From: Granulicella sp. S156
Lineage (GTDB): Bacteria; Acidobacteriota; Terriglobia; Terriglobales; Acidobacteriaceae
Assembly: GCF_009766105.1 (NCBI RefSeq)
Contig: NZ_LMUH01000005.1
Coordinates: 334,315-398,314 of the forward strand
Reading direction: 5' to 3'
Length of the DNA stretch: 64,000 bases
Part shown: piece by piece, positions 54,874 through 64,000 of the stretch
Position numbering within the stretch: position 1 is the stretch's first letter
Layout: the number at the start of each line of letters is the position of its first letter
Translations under genes and position numbers: made by a program
The notes under the pieces: generated by a model
Database searches by the model: none
Seen by the model: the letters and a program-made list of their open reading frames with translations, nothing else
Told to the model about the DNA's origin: nothing

Positions 54874-55638
54874 TTACGCCGGGGCCGAGTAGGTTATCGG
54901 TTCCTCCGCTACGGGAGGTGCCTCATGCTCTGCCAGCACTGAGCTATAGAAGAGTCCTGCAAGCACGGCTCCCACCAGCGGAGCGACCCAGAATAGCCAC
55001 AACTGTTGCAGCGCCAACCCTCCCGCAATAATTGCCGGACCGGTTGACCGCGCCGGGTTCACCGAAAGGTTGGTGACCGGGATGCCGATCAAATGGATCA
55101 GGGTCAGGCAGAGACCAATCGCCAGCGGTGCAAACCCCTTGGCCGCGCGCTGGTCGGTTGCGCCCAGAATCACGATCAGGAAGAAGAAGGTCAATACGAC
55201 CTCGGCTACCAGGCAGGCGATGAGGCTATAGCCGCCGGGCGAGCCAAAGCCGCCAGACATACTAGGGCCGTAGCCATTGGAGGCAAAACCGCCTACCGCA
55301 TAGCCGGTTTGGCCGGAGGCAATCACATACAGCACGCCAGCCGCGGCGATGCCGCCAACGATCTGCGCAATCCAGTAAGGAAGGATCTCCTTCGCCGGAA
55401 AGCGCTTGCCGGCCACGAGTCCGAGCGTGACCGCAGGGTTGAGGTGGCAGCCAGAGATGTGGCCGATGGCATAGGCCATCGTCAGCACGGTCAGGCCAAA
55501 GGCCAGCGCCACACCGACAAAGCCGATGCCGAACGCCGGAAACCCGCAAGCTAGAATCGCCGCTCCGCAACCGCCGAAGACCAGCCAGAATGTCCCAAAG
55601 AACTCGGCAATACAACGCCGTGAAAGCGCTATCTGCAT
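54874..55638 (-). CDS. aqpZ: Aquaporin Z-type water channel
   Basis: 254 residues from the ATG at 55638, preceded by GGAGGAAGT. Six membrane segments and both pore loops: [20 protein letters not shown] with the first N-P-A, and [18 protein letters not shown] with the second N-P-A and the pore arginine. [19 protein letters not shown] is the AqpZ-like opening. H/R selectivity-filter residues fit water rather than glycerol. The extra glycine-rich loop ([18 protein letters not shown]) is longer than in E. coli AqpZ. Confidence 0.93.
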   Translation of the reverse strand: MQIALSRRCIAEFFGTFWLVFGGCGAAILACGFPAFGIGFVGVALAFGLTVLTMAYAIGHISGCHLNPAVTLGLVAGKRFPAKEILPYWIAQIVGGIAAAGVLYVIASGQTGYAVGGFASNGYGPSMSGGFGSPGGYSLIACLVAEVVLTFFFLIVILGATDQRAAKGFAPLAIGLCLTLIHLIGIPVTNLSVNPARSTGPAIIAGGLALQQLWLFWVAPLVGAVLAGLFYSSVLAEHEAPPVAEEPITYSAPA

Positions 55639-55783
55639 ACTTCCTCCAAGGTTCACATCTTCGTTCGTGTTGTATCTGAAACGGAGCCAGTTTAGAGCAA
55701 GATTCTGCTCGTGTAATGCAAATATGTTTGCATTACGCCGTTTTTTTTCGTGTCCTTTGTGTTCGTTTTTGCTATTGCCGGGT

Positions 55784-57838
55784 CTACCAGACCCGGCATG
55801 ACGGCGCATGCACCATCGGTTGGCCCGCCTTGCAGCCGAAGGCCTTCTGGAACTCCGGCATGTTCGAGACCACGCCGTTGATGCGCGCAAAGCCCGGCGA
55901 GTGCGGATCGGTCGCGGCATGCACGCGCAGGTTCTCCGGGCGGTCGTTCTCGCACGCCCACTGTGCCATGCCCACAAAGAAGCGTTGATCCGGGGTAAAG
56001 CCCTCGACGTCCGTCAGTTTCACGCCCTCGGTCTGCTTCTTCCACGCGATGTAGGCCAGCAACTCTCCACCCAGGTCGGCGACGTCCTCGCCGCTGGTGA
56101 GCTTGGAGTTGATGTGCGTGTCGTCGACGATCACATAGCCCGCATACTGGTCGCGGATGCAGTTGATGCGGTCCTCAAAGCCCTTCGCATCCTCTGCAGT
56201 CCACCAGTCGCGCAGATTGCCCTTGGCATCGAACTGCCGCCCCTCATCGTCGAAGGCATGAGTCAGTTCATGTCCGATGGTCCCGCCCGTGTTGCCGTAG
56301 TTTGGCGCGTCATCGAGCTTCGGGTCGTATAGAGGTGGCTGCAGCACGCCCGCCGGGAAGTTGATGTCATTCATCTGCGGGTTGAAGTAGGCGTTCACGG
56401 TCGGCGGCGTCATGCCCCACTCGTTCAGGTCGACCGGTTTGCCCAGCTTGTGCCATTCGCGCGCATCTTCAAAGCGGTAGGCACGTACAACATCGCCGGC
56501 ATAGTCGTCCGGCTTGACCTCGAGCGTCGAGTAGTCGCGCCAGTGCTCGGGATATCCGATCTTGTTGCGAATGGCGTGCAGCTTGCGCAGCGCCTCCTCT
56601 TTGGTCGCCGGACTCATCCAGGGCAGGCTCTCGATCTCATGCTGCATGGCCGTCTCGATCTGCTCGGTCATGAGTTGGGTGCGGGCCTTCATGTCGGCCG
56701 AGAAGGTGCGCCGCACGAACTCCTGCCCCAGAGCTTCGCCGAGGTTGCGGTCGACCGCACGGGTACAGGTCTTCCAGCGCGGAGGCATCACAGGAACGCC
56801 GCGCAGCGTCTTCGAGTAGAAGTCGAAGTTGGTCTGCTCGAATGGATGCGCAAGGTAGGTCGCGGCGGAGGTGAGCAGATGAAAGCGCAGGTACGCTCGT
56901 AGCGCCGCCACGTCTTCCGTGGCGAGCTCGGCTTCGACGGCTTTCATGAACGCCGGCTGCGAGACGTTCAGCTTCGTCACGCCGGGCGCTCCCTGGGTGC
57001 TGAAGTAGAGCGGCCAGTCGATCGAAGGCGCCAGCTTCGCGAGCTCGGCAACGGTCATCATGTGATAGATGCTGTGCGGATCGCGGAGCTCGACGCGGGT
57101 TAGCGACGCCTTGGCCAACGCGGTCTCTATATGCAGGATGGCGGCGGCATCGGCCTTGGTCTTCTCGGCTGGCTCGCCCGCAAGAGAGAGCAGTTGCTGA
57201 ATGTACGCAACATATTGCTCGCGTATCTTGACGCTCTTGTCGTCGGTCTTCAGGTAGTAATCGCGGTCGGGTAAGCCGAGTCCACCCGCTTCCACTTCAA
57301 CGATGATGACGGAGGAGTCGATCGCATCCTGGTCCGTGCCCGAGCCGAAGAAGAAGCTGCCAGCATACTCATGGTGCAGGCGTGTGAGCGCGGCAAGCAA
57401 CTCGGCTCGCGTCTTCAACGCGTCGATGCGGCCCAACTCAGGCTGCACCGGCTTATCGCCGAGCACGTCGATGGCCGAGGTGTTCATGCAGGCGGCAAAG
57501 TAATCGCCGACCTTCTGCTGCACGGGCGTGCGGTTCGTTGCCTTGGCATCCTCTTCGAGAATGCCCCATAAAAACTGCTGATTGTCATTGGCGAGCTTGG
57601 CATAGACATCCCACGCAGCCTGATCGGCTGGGATCGGATTGTTCTTCAGCCAGCCACCGCAGGAGAACTTGTAGAAGTCCACGCAGGGATCCGCCGTGCG
57701 GTCGAGGCTCGTGACATCCAGCGAGGGCGAATAGGGCATCGCCTGCAACGGCTGCGGGGCCGCAGGCTGTTGTGCGGACAGACAAATGGCGGAAGCGGCG
57801 AGCGCAGTAGCCACAACGAACAGAGGCTTCGAGAGCAT
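55784..57838 (-). CDS. M13 family zinc metallopeptidase (neprilysin-like)
   Basis: 684 residues from the ATG at 57838, preceded by GGAG and giving a signal peptide ([18 protein letters not shown]). Then [19 protein letters not shown], the conserved start of the mature M13 peptidase, [20 protein letters not shown] with the substrate-binding N-A-x-[19 protein letters not shown] with the H-E-x-x-H zinc site, and [14 protein letters not shown] with the third ligand Glu. The end CRVW matches the family's conserved C-terminal C-x-V-W. It cleaves peptides in the periplasm or outside. Confidence 0.93.
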   Translation of the reverse strand: MLSKPLFVVATALAASAICLSAQQPAAPQPLQAMPYSPSLDVTSLDRTADPCVDFYKFSCGGWLKNNPIPADQAAWDVYAKLANDNQQFLWGILEEDAKATNRTPVQQKVGDYFAACMNTSAIDVLGDKPVQPELGRIDALKTRAELLAALTRLHHEYAGSFFFGSGTDQDAIDSSVIIVEVEAGGLGLPDRDYYLKTDDKSVKIREQYVAYIQQLLSLAGEPAEKTKADAAAILHIETALAKASLTRVELRDPHSIYHMMTVAELAKLAPSIDWPLYFSTQGAPGVTKLNVSQPAFMKAVEAELATEDVAALRAYLRFHLLTSAATYLAHPFEQTNFDFYSKTLRGVPVMPPRWKTCTRAVDRNLGEALGQEFVRRTFSADMKARTQLMTEQIETAMQHEIESLPWMSPATKEEALRKLHAIRNKIGYPEHWRDYSTLEVKPDDYAGDVVRAYRFEDAREWHKLGKPVDLNEWGMTPPTVNAYFNPQMNDINFPAGVLQPPLYDPKLDDAPNYGNTGGTIGHELTHAFDDEGRQFDAKGNLRDWWTAEDAKGFEDRINCIRDQYAGYVIVDDTHINSKLTSGEDVADLGGELLAYIAWKKQTEGVKLTDVEGFTPDQRFFVGMAQWACENDRPENLRVHAATDPHSPGFARINGVVSNMPEFQKAFGCKAGQPMVHAPSCRVW

Positions 57839-57943
57839 GGGTTCTCCAATGAGAGCCATCCTACAACGCTCCACACTCAATCTGCCTTAAGGCGCTGTTG
57901 TTCCGTCAGGCTCCGGCTTCACCAGAAGCAGTGCTTGAGGTGG

Positions 57944-59092
57944 CTATGGAGCAGCGATCTGGGGGATTTCTTCGCCTTCCATCCGGCGTATCTTTCGCCA
58001 CAACTTCTGGGGCCACCTGGGATCCATGCAGGGCCTCTCGATCAGTACAAAGTAGGCAGTGGACAGCGCCAGTGTTACCGCTATCAAGAGCGCCATCTGG
58101 ACTGCGAGGGTCTCTGCGTTTCCGGGCATCTGCAGATATTGGATCGCGCGAAACGAGACCGAGATAATCAGCATATGCATCAGGTAGATGGAGTAGCACA
58201 TGCCTCCGGTCAGGGCTACAAAAGGTTGCCGAAAGAACCAGTTGGAGGCCTTGCCGTAGAAAGCTGCCAGGTAAACCGGAATAATGATCAAAGGTAGCCA
58301 TGCCGGCGCGTCGCCTACATGTCCGACAAGGAAAATGGCTGGCCATCCCACCAGGCTGACAAGGTCCCAGGTCCATGTCTGCCGGCTCGTATGCCGCGGA
58401 TATTCCAAGAGATCCGTCAGCAGAAAACCGGAGAGGAAATACTGCATATAGAAGAGCGGCGTCCGATCATAGGCAGTGAATGGGATGGGGCGGCTGTTTA
58501 CGAAGCAAAAAAACAAGACAAGCGCAGCGATGGTTCCCCGGCGCAGAACGGCGTTCTCGATTCGGTAGAGGTTTCCCAGGAACGGAGCCAGGATATAGAA
58601 CTGGATCTCGATTTCCAGGCTCCAGGTCACAAAATTGATCGTGCTTCCCGAATGAAAAACAAACATGTGGGCATAGCCCAGGCTCGCCAGCAGGTGTGGC
58701 AGCATCGCATGCAGGGATCTATGGAATGCCAGATACAGAGCAGCCGTGTAGATCAGAAGAGACAGAATGTACGGCGGCTCCAGCCGCGTAATGCGGCGTA
58801 AGAAGTAGGAGCGAAGCTTGACTGCAGGTCCTCCAAGGCGGTGCTGGCGCAGAAAGGGCCGCGCCAGAATATAGCCGCTAATTGCAAAAAAGAGCCGAAC
58901 TCCGCGGCCACCGTTTTGGAAGATGTTGATGATCCAATGGGCGCTGTATGGAAGTGCGGGCAGTGGCCGTCCTTGACGGGTTACTTCTCCAAGCACATGC
59001 ACAAGAAGTACGGCGATTATTGCCATAAAGCGCAGTCCATCGATCTGTGGAATCCAGCTGGCCCCGCTTGTTATGCGCCGCAAACGCAGCAA
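57944..59092 (-). CDS. Membrane acyltransferase (acyltransferase 3 / OafA family)
   Basis: 382 residues with about ten membrane segments. PQIDGLRFMAIIAVLLVHVL carries the family's first-helix R and H; RGVRLFFAISGYILARPFL is the conserved F-F-x-I-S-G-Y motif; RRITRLEPPYILSLLIY the R-x-x-R-x-x-P-P motif. Such proteins move acyl groups to sugars of the cell envelope. A 105-bp gap separates it from the M13 peptidase gene on the same strand. Confidence 0.88.
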   Translation of the reverse strand: MLRLRRITSGASWIPQIDGLRFMAIIAVLLVHVLGEVTRQGRPLPALPYSAHWIINIFQNGGRGVRLFFAISGYILARPFLRQHRLGGPAVKLRSYFLRRITRLEPPYILSLLIYTAALYLAFHRSLHAMLPHLLASLGYAHMFVFHSGSTINFVTWSLEIEIQFYILAPFLGNLYRIENAVLRRGTIAALVLFFCFVNSRPIPFTAYDRTPLFYMQYFLSGFLLTDLLEYPRHTSRQTWTWDLVSLVGWPAIFLVGHVGDAPAWLPLIIIPVYLAAFYGKASNWFFRQPFVALTGGMCYSIYLMHMLIISVSFRAIQYLQMPGNAETLAVQMALLIAVTLALSTAYFVLIERPCMDPRWPQKLWRKIRRMEGEEIPQIAAP

Positions 59093-59313
59093 TCAACTAC
59101 CCCTCTTTCGCCTGTCTGAACCATTTCTTCCGGACGCTTCTTATGCTACGGGAACAAGTTTTGGGAGGCGAGCGACGAGGCTCGCCGCGCTTGGCGGCTT
59201 AGGGGGCGTTGGCGTGCTCTGCCTTGGCTCTTTCCTGTTTCCTATCCGCTGTTTCCTGCCTTTCTGCTATACTGATTGCTGTTGTAAATAGCAGTATTTC
59301 CGTTAGGAATCCC

Positions 59314-59511
59314 ATGCCAAAGTTGAAGACACACTCCGGCGCGGCCAAGCGCTTCAAGAAGACTGGTACCGGCAAGTTCAAGCGCGGCCAGTCCAAGATG
59401 CGCCATATCCTCACCTCGAAGGCGACCAAAACCAAGAGCAAACTTGGCAAGATCGTGCTTGTTTCCGTGGCGGATACCCCGAAGGTCGCCCGTATGCTCC
59501 CTTACGCGTAA
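59314..59511 (+). CDS. rpmI: 50S ribosomal protein L35
   Basis: 65 residues, full length: [20 protein letters not shown] then a basic run, [19 protein letters not shown] and ARMLPYA at the end. The HSGAAKRFK and RHILT motifs are diagnostic. It is followed by rplT after 177 bp. The usual infC gene upstream is absent; the divergent acyltransferase gene lies there instead. Confidence 0.96.
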   Translation: MPKLKTHSGAAKRFKKTGTGKFKRGQSKMRHILTSKATKTKSKLGKIVLVSVADTPKVARMLPYA

Positions 59512-59554
59512 GCGTAGGAGAGATTGAAAAGTTATTCGAATCGAGTTGTTTCAT

Positions 59555-59582
59555 CAGGGCCGCTCAAGCGTTGAGGCCCCTG
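59555..59582 (+). promoter_or_regulatory. Hairpin between rpmI and rplT
   Basis: CAGGGCCGCTCAA (59555-59567) pairs largely with TTGAGGCCCCTG (59571-59582). It lies in the 177-bp rpmI-rplT gap, an unusual length for this pair, with flanking complementary ATTCGAA/GATTCGAA-type segments. A leader used by L20 for self-control is possible, as in other bacteria; not shown here. Confidence 0.4.
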
Positions 59583-59688
59583 GGTTAGGCCAACGCCAAC
59601 CCACTGAGATTCGAAGTTGTAAGCGAGTGAAGAGGCCCACCACCCTTACCTCCAGCCGCTTGAACGCAGTACGCAAAAGGAGAATGAC

Positions 59689-60066
59689 ATGCCCCGTGTA
59701 AAACGGAGTACAAAACGCAGCGACCGCCGCAAAAAGATCCTCAAGCGCGCGAGTGGCTACTTCCTCACCAAATCCAAGCTCTATCAGGCAGCCCAGGAAG
59801 CCGTCGAACGCGGCCTGAAGTTTGCCTATATCGGCCGCAAGCAGAAGAAGCGGCAGTTCCGTTCGCTGTGGATCGTGCGCATCGGCGCGGCGGCCCGCAT
59901 CAACGGCCTGAGCTACTCGCTCTTCATCAACGGCCTCAAGAAGGCAGGCAACGGCCTCGATCGCAAGATCCTCGCCGACATCGCCGCCAACGACCCCGCT
60001 GGTTTCGCCGCTCTTGCAGCGCAGGCCAAGGCCGGGCTCGAGAGCGCCAAGAAGGTTGCAGCGTAA
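59689..60066 (+). CDS. rplT: 50S ribosomal protein L20
   Basis: 125 residues with [20 protein letters not shown] and then [59 protein letters not shown] and [16 protein letters not shown], the complete L20 sequence pattern with a slightly longer tail. AAAAGGAG precedes the start. L20 binds 23S rRNA early in assembly and often represses its own operon. A strong terminator follows. Confidence 0.97.
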   Translation: MPRVKRSTKRSDRRKKILKRASGYFLTKSKLYQAAQEAVERGLKFAYIGRKQKKRQFRSLWIVRIGAAARINGLSYSLFINGLKKAGNGLDRKILADIAANDPAGFAALAAQAKAGLESAKKVAA

Positions 60067-60085
60067 CGTTTCGCAAGCAGGAATA

Positions 60086-60113
60086 AAAGGGCGTGGCTTC
60101 GGCTACGCCCTTT
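60086..60113 (+). terminator. Intrinsic terminator of the rpmI-rplT operon
   Basis: AAAGGGCGTGGC (60086-60097) pairs with 60102-60113 around a TTCG tetraloop, one G-T pair, followed by GCTTTGT. Confidence 0.88.
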
Positions 60114-60243
60114 GCTTTGTCGTGTAGCTATTTTTGAGTTTATGAAAGGCGCTCCTGCCTTCCTTTGTGGAATATTCTTTGCGAGCACTTCTTGCTCGTT
60201 CCGCACAACGGTTGAACAGGTCTGCATCAGCTATCCTTGAGCT

Positions 60244-61629
60244 ATGCCTGCTCCCGCCGAATTACAGTTCCCCCCAGCAACAGCTATTGATGAGGAGCCG
60301 CCTTTCGAAGGCGTACCTCCTTTTGAGTCCTGGGGGCGCTATCCCGCGTACGGAGCAACTGTAATTCCGCTGCACTGGCAGGGAGACTTTCCCCGAGCCA
60401 TCGACGGTGTCCACCACGGAGCGTTAGCGGTAGGTATGGGACGCAGCTATGGAGATGTGTGTCTGTTGAAGGACGGCACGCTGCTCCAGACGACCTCGAT
60501 GAACCGCCTGCTGGGGTTCGACGCCGCGACCGGTCTGCTAACTGCCGAAACCGGCATCACGCTGGCGCAGATTCTGGACTTCGCCGTACCCCGCGGCTTC
60601 TTTCTGCCCGTCACGCCGGGGACGAAGTATGTCACGCTCGGCGGCGCCATCGCGAATGACATCCATGGCAAGAACCACCACAGCGCTGGGACGTTCGGCA
60701 ACCACGTCACGCAGTTTGAGCTCGTCCGTTCCGACGGCACTCGCATGCACTGCTCGCCGACCCAGAATCCCGACTACTTCGAAGCCACCATCGGCGGCAT
60801 GGGCCTTACGGGAGTCATGACCTGGGCGCAGGTGCGGCTCAAGCCCATCGTCAGCCGCATGGTCGACTTTCAGGGCATCCAATTCCACGGCATCGATGAG
60901 TTCCTCGACCTCACCCAGCAAGCCGAGCACATCGAGTACACCGTGAGCTGGGTCGACGTGACCTCGACCGGCAAAAACTTCTGCCGCGGCATCTTCATGC
61001 AGGGCGACCACTCGCAGGTTCCTGCACCCCTCAAGCCTTCGGCCAAGCCCAAACTCGTCTTTCCGGTCGAGTTGCCGGGCTTCGCGCTCAACAAGCTCTC
61101 GGTCAGCGCCTTCAACGCGCTCTACTTCAATAAGCAGATGAAGAAGCGCGCGACCGCCCTGCAGGACTACGAACCATTCTTCTATCCCCTCGACGCCGTG
61201 CTGCACTGGAACCGCATGTATGGCAAGCGTGGGCTGTTGCAGTTCCAATACGTCATCCCATGGGAGCACGCGCGCGAGGGCACGGTTGCGATTCTGACTG
61301 AGGTGGCCAAGTCCGGCCTGGCGAGCTTCCTCGCTGTACTCAAGGCGTTCGGCAATGTGCAATCACCCGGTATGATGAGCTTCCCAAAGCCCGGCATCAC
61401 GCTCGCGCTCGACTTCCCCATCAAGCCGGAGAAGAGCTTCGCACTCTTCGACCGCCTCGCCGAGATGACGCGCGAGTTCGGTGGCCGTCTCTACCCCGCC
61501 AAGGATGCACGCATGACCGCGCCGCAGTTCCAGGCCTTCTACCCGCAGTGGGAGCGCTTCGCCCGCTACAAAGACCCCGCGCTGACCTCCAGCTTCTGGG
61601 AGCGTGTGATTAGTGGGGGTATTAAATGA
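60244..61629 (+). CDS. DprE1-like FAD-linked oxidase
   Basis: 461 residues. The FAD-binding (PCMH-type) domain has ALAVGMGRSYGDVCL near residue 60, PVTPGTKYVTLGGAIANDIH and GKNHHSAGTFGNHV, the pattern of DprE1, the decaprenyl-phosphoribose 2'-oxidase of mycobacteria. The C-terminal half carries QYVIPWEHAREGTV, as in the substrate domain. Its stop overlaps the SDR gene by ATGA. With that partner it would convert a polyprenyl-phosphate pentose to its epimer. The pairing is seen; the exact substrate in this organism is inferred. Starts at 60244 with no strong ribosome site. Confidence 0.85.
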   Translation: MPAPAELQFPPATAIDEEPPFEGVPPFESWGRYPAYGATVIPLHWQGDFPRAIDGVHHGALAVGMGRSYGDVCLLKDGTLLQTTSMNRLLGFDAATGLLTAETGITLAQILDFAVPRGFFLPVTPGTKYVTLGGAIANDIHGKNHHSAGTFGNHVTQFELVRSDGTRMHCSPTQNPDYFEATIGGMGLTGVMTWAQVRLKPIVSRMVDFQGIQFHGIDEFLDLTQQAEHIEYTVSWVDVTSTGKNFCRGIFMQGDHSQVPAPLKPSAKPKLVFPVELPGFALNKLSVSAFNALYFNKQMKKRATALQDYEPFFYPLDAVLHWNRMYGKRGLLQFQYVIPWEHAREGTVAILTEVAKSGLASFLAVLKAFGNVQSPGMMSFPKPGITLALDFPIKPEKSFALFDRLAEMTREFGGRLYPAKDARMTAPQFQAFYPQWERFARYKDPALTSSFWERVISGGIK

Positions 61630-62450
61630 TCGCAAAACAATCTCCAAATCAGCCAACGAAGCAATCGTCAAACCCGACAGCGAAGCCATCTCCAGATCAG
61701 CCCAACCACACTCCCAGGCGCATCCTCGTTCTCGGAGCGACCTCCGGCATCGCCGAGGCCTGCTGCCGCCTCTGGGCCGAGCGCGGCGACAGCCTCTTCC
61801 TGGTCGCGCGCAACTCCGAACGTCTGGCCGCAGTCGCAGCCGACCTGCGCACGCGTGGAGCCTCTTATATAGATAGTGCTGTTGCCAATCTCGACCACAC
61901 CTCCATCCACCCCGAGTTGCTGGCGCATGCCATCAACTCCTTGGCTGGGCTGGACATAGCGTTCTTCGCGCTGGGTGTGCTCGGCGATCAGCAGAAGTCA
62001 GAGCGCGGCTTTGTCGAGGCTGGGCCGATTTTGCACACCAATTTTGTGGCTCCGGTCAGCCTGCTCACCTGGCTGGCAAACTACTGTGCGCAGCGCCACT
62101 CCGGGACTCTGGCGGTGTTGTCGTCGGTAGCCGGCGAGCGCGGCCGCAAGTCGAACTACGTATACGGATCGTCCAAGGCTGGGCTGACAGTCTTCGTCGA
62201 CGGGCTGCGCAACCGGATTGACCGTGAAGGCGTACGCGTCATGACGATCAAACCCGGTCCGGTGAAGACGGCGATGACGCAGTCGATGAAGGGCAACGAG
62301 AAGTTTGCCGACGTAGAAACGGTCGCCGCGACACTGGTGAAGGCGATTGATAAGGGCACAGACGTGGTCTACGTGCCGGGAATCTGGCGGATCATCATGA
62401 CGGTGATTCGCGCGATCCCTGAGCGCGTGTTCAAGAAGCTGAACCTGTAG
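61626..62450 (+). CDS. DprE2-like short-chain dehydrogenase
   Basis: 274 residues. Polar N-terminal extension (about 30 residues), then RRILVLGATSGIAEACCR with the NAD(P)-binding G-x-x-x-G-I-x, LSSVAGERGRKSNYVYGSSKAG with the Ser, Tyr and Lys of the active site, and RVMTIKPGPVKTAMT. DprE2 reduces the keto intermediate made by DprE1 in arabinose-donor synthesis. The ATGA overlap with the upstream oxidase gene shows an operon and supports this assignment. Classical SDR alternatives cannot be excluded. Confidence 0.83.
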   Translation: MIAKQSPNQPTKQSSNPTAKPSPDQPNHTPRRILVLGATSGIAEACCRLWAERGDSLFLVARNSERLAAVAADLRTRGASYIDSAVANLDHTSIHPELLAHAINSLAGLDIAFFALGVLGDQQKSERGFVEAGPILHTNFVAPVSLLTWLANYCAQRHSGTLAVLSSVAGERGRKSNYVYGSSKAGLTVFVDGLRNRIDREGVRVMTIKPGPVKTAMTQSMKGNEKFADVETVAATLVKAIDKGTDVVYVPGIWRIIMTVIRAIPERVFKKLNL

Positions 62451-62958
62451 AGCGCTTTTGCTCTTATTTCACCTGCAATCATTCGGAACGTAGAGAGGAG
62501 CCTGCTCCTCGTCCGCAGCCGCAACGGTGCATCGAACATCCCTCTCGATCCTTGCTCGAGAGGGTGTCGGTTCCTGGCTGGTTTGGGGTGCCCAGCAAAT
62601 ACCGACCCTCGAAACTCCAGTTTTCTATAAAAAGACACATTTAGCTGATCCGTCCTTTCGTAGAATCCCATTTTTTATATCTCCCTGTGCATTTTTGAGA
62701 TTTTCTGGTCGCCGAAGCGATGATTTTTCTGACAGCAAATTGAAAATCCTTATTTAATGTCTGCGTCATATTGCCTATCGATTAGGCGAATAGTTTGGCA
62801 TGAGGATTGCTACACCTGTTTGGATATAGCAGAACTGGGCCCTATTAGCATCCCCCAAAATTCCTACCTTTTATTCCTTGGTAGACGTCGCAAGTTTTCC
62901 GGTTGCTCCGTTTAGTGGAGATCGATAGACAACTTCAGTTTGAGGAGATTCACCTAAA
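62451..62958. other. Intergenic region before a TonB-dependent receptor gene
   Basis: About 510 bases without a gene. A hairpin (CCCTCTCGA at 62540-62548 with 62556-62564) lies about 90 bp after the SDR stop. From 62610 to 62760 it is AT-rich, including TTTTCTATAAAAAG, and probably holds the receptor promoter. Confidence 0.5.
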
Positions 62959-64000
62959 ATGCGCAATTGGCTTGCAAAATTCGCCCTGTTGGCAGTAGTG
63001 CTCTCGGCTCCTTCTTTGATGAGCGCCCAGAATCTGTACGCCGCGTTGCATGGCACGGTAACCGACCCAACCGGCGCTGTTGTCCCTGGTGCTCTGATCA
63101 CGGTAGTCAATAGCAGTACAAGCATCACGACTACTGCAAAGACGGACAGCAAGGGCTACTACGTGGTGCCGCAGTTGCAGGCAGGCGGTCCCTATGCCGT
63201 TACGATCACTGCCAATGGATTCGATAAGGCGACGACGGGCAATCTCACTCTCAATGTGAACGACAACCGCGATGTGGACGTCAAGTTGGTGGTTGGCGGC
63301 AGCAATCTGACCGTGGAGGTCAACGCGACAGGTCTTCAGGTCGAAACAGCCGACACGCAGTTGAAGCAGATTGTGACTGCCACCCAGCTCGAGGAGATCC
63401 CCTTGCTGGGGCGCGATGCTGCTGGACTGCAGAAGCTGAATCCTGGCGTCGTCGAATCTTCCGACCGCTTCGGCAGCTTCTCGACCAACGGCAGCCAGAC
63501 TCCCGCGAACTCTTATTCCCTCAACGGTGTGGACATCAACGATGGCCCGCTTCAGAGTGAAGGCATTCAGGTCAACCCTGATGCCCTCCAGGAAGAGAAC
63601 ATCATCACCAGCACCATGAATCCGGAGTTCGCTCGCAACTCCGGCGCCATCGTGAATCAGATCGTAAAGTCTGGCACTAACCATCTCCACGGCAATGCGT
63701 TCGAGTACTACCGGGATACGTTCCTGAACGCGACTCCCTACCTGTCTACGCTAAAGCCGCAGTTTCATCAGAATCTCTACGGCGGTACCTTGGGCGGCCC
63801 GGTGATACACGACAAGCTCTTCCTGTTCCTGGCCTATCAGGGGCTACGCAGCCGTACTGGCGCCCCGACAAGTTCGACTACCCTTACTGCTGCGGATTTA
63901 GCGGGCAATTTTACCAACGATTCGAATTTTGCCAGTGGGGGTACGAATAGCGGCGGCCTGACCTCAAATCCGATTCCGAACAACATTGTCGGTGCCCTCG
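62959..64000 (+). CDS. TonB-dependent receptor with carboxypeptidase-like domain, N-terminal part
   Basis: 347 residues visible; runs off the window. GAGGAGATTCACC precedes the ATG. Signal peptide FALLAVVLSAPSLMSAQ, then LHGTVTDPTGAVVPGALITV and GYYVVPQLQAGGPYAVTIT, the carboxypeptidase regulatory-like domain; next the plug: QLEEIPLLGRDAAGLQKLNP, NSYSLNGVDINDGPLQSEG, NSGAIVNQIVKSGTNHLHG and YGGTLGGPVIHDKLFLFLAY. This is the same receptor class as the transposon cargo gene at 38156-41506, but belongs to the chromosome. Confidence 0.9.
   Translation, partial: MRNWLAKFALLAVVLSAPSLMSAQNLYAALHGTVTDPTGAVVPGALITVVNSSTSITTTAKTDSKGYYVVPQLQAGGPYAVTITANGFDKATTGNLTLNVNDNRDVDVKLVVGGSNLTVEVNATGLQVETADTQLKQIVTATQLEEIPLLGRDAAGLQKLNPGVVESSDRFGSFSTNGSQTPANSYSLNGVDINDGPLQSEGIQVNPDALQEENIITSTMNPEFARNSGAIVNQIVKSGTNHLHGNAFEYYRDTFLNATPYLSTLKPQFHQNLYGGTLGGPVIHDKLFLFLAYQGLRSRTGAPTSSTTLTAADLAGNFTNDSNFASGGTNSGGLTSNPIPNNIVGAL

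Overview
The window looks like the chromosome of an acidobacterium of the Terriglobia type (Granulicella, Edaphobacter or Terriglobus relatives). The pointers are two very large TonB-dependent receptors with an N-terminal carboxypeptidase-like domain, a TAT-type amidase, M13 metallopeptidases, many secreted proteins of unknown role and a high-GC coding style. The species call is inference from gene content; there is no rRNA in the window.

The main discovery is a complete Tn7-like transposon of about 40.3 kb (11658-51934), inserted 11 bp downstream of the gyrB stop codon. Its ends are 24-bp terminal inverted repeats starting TGT and ending ACA. Each end carries two further related copies of the same motif, spaced out at the left end and packed at 21-22 bp intervals at the right end, the asymmetry known from Tn7. 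At the right end an XRE regulator faces a five-gene transposition operon: tnsA (PD-(D/E)xK), tnsB (DD35E), tnsC (AAA+), a short tniQ and a long TnsD-like tniQ with HTH-rich C-terminus. No CRISPR array or cas gene is present, so targeting is most simply protein-guided to the gyrB 3' end. A strong hairpin left of the element (11609-11650) reads as the original gyrB terminator, now 40 kb away.

Cargo, left to right: a small regulator module with two copies of an 18-bp palindrome (12-14 kb); a zinc-finger protein coupled to a histidine phosphatase; a 2135-residue STAND-type ATPase with N-terminal PD-(D/E)xK nuclease (Avs/Cap4-like) overlapping a GNAT gene; an outer-membrane protein, SmvA/QacA-type efflux pump and DoxX protein; decayed helicase and PIN genes; an unrecognised 453-aa + 109-aa pair; a PD-(D/E)xK + PIN-like two-gene cassette; three paralogous MarR regulators, two of them with the same ATATCGT-N3-ACGATAT operator, beside a ClC channel and small membrane proteins; a TonB-dependent receptor; and pseudogene debris. 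The cargo mixes likely phage defence with transport and efflux.

Flanking chromosome. Left (1-11.6 kb): class V aminotransferase, methyltransferase, YqeY, a Met/His-rich outer-membrane protein, two secreted proteins sharing a BamE-like tail, amidase, SGNH-like protein and esterase. Right (51.9-64 kb): gyrB, aquaporin, M13 peptidase, acyltransferase, ribosomal proteins L35 and L20, a DprE1/DprE2-like pair, and the start of a second TonB-dependent receptor running off the window.
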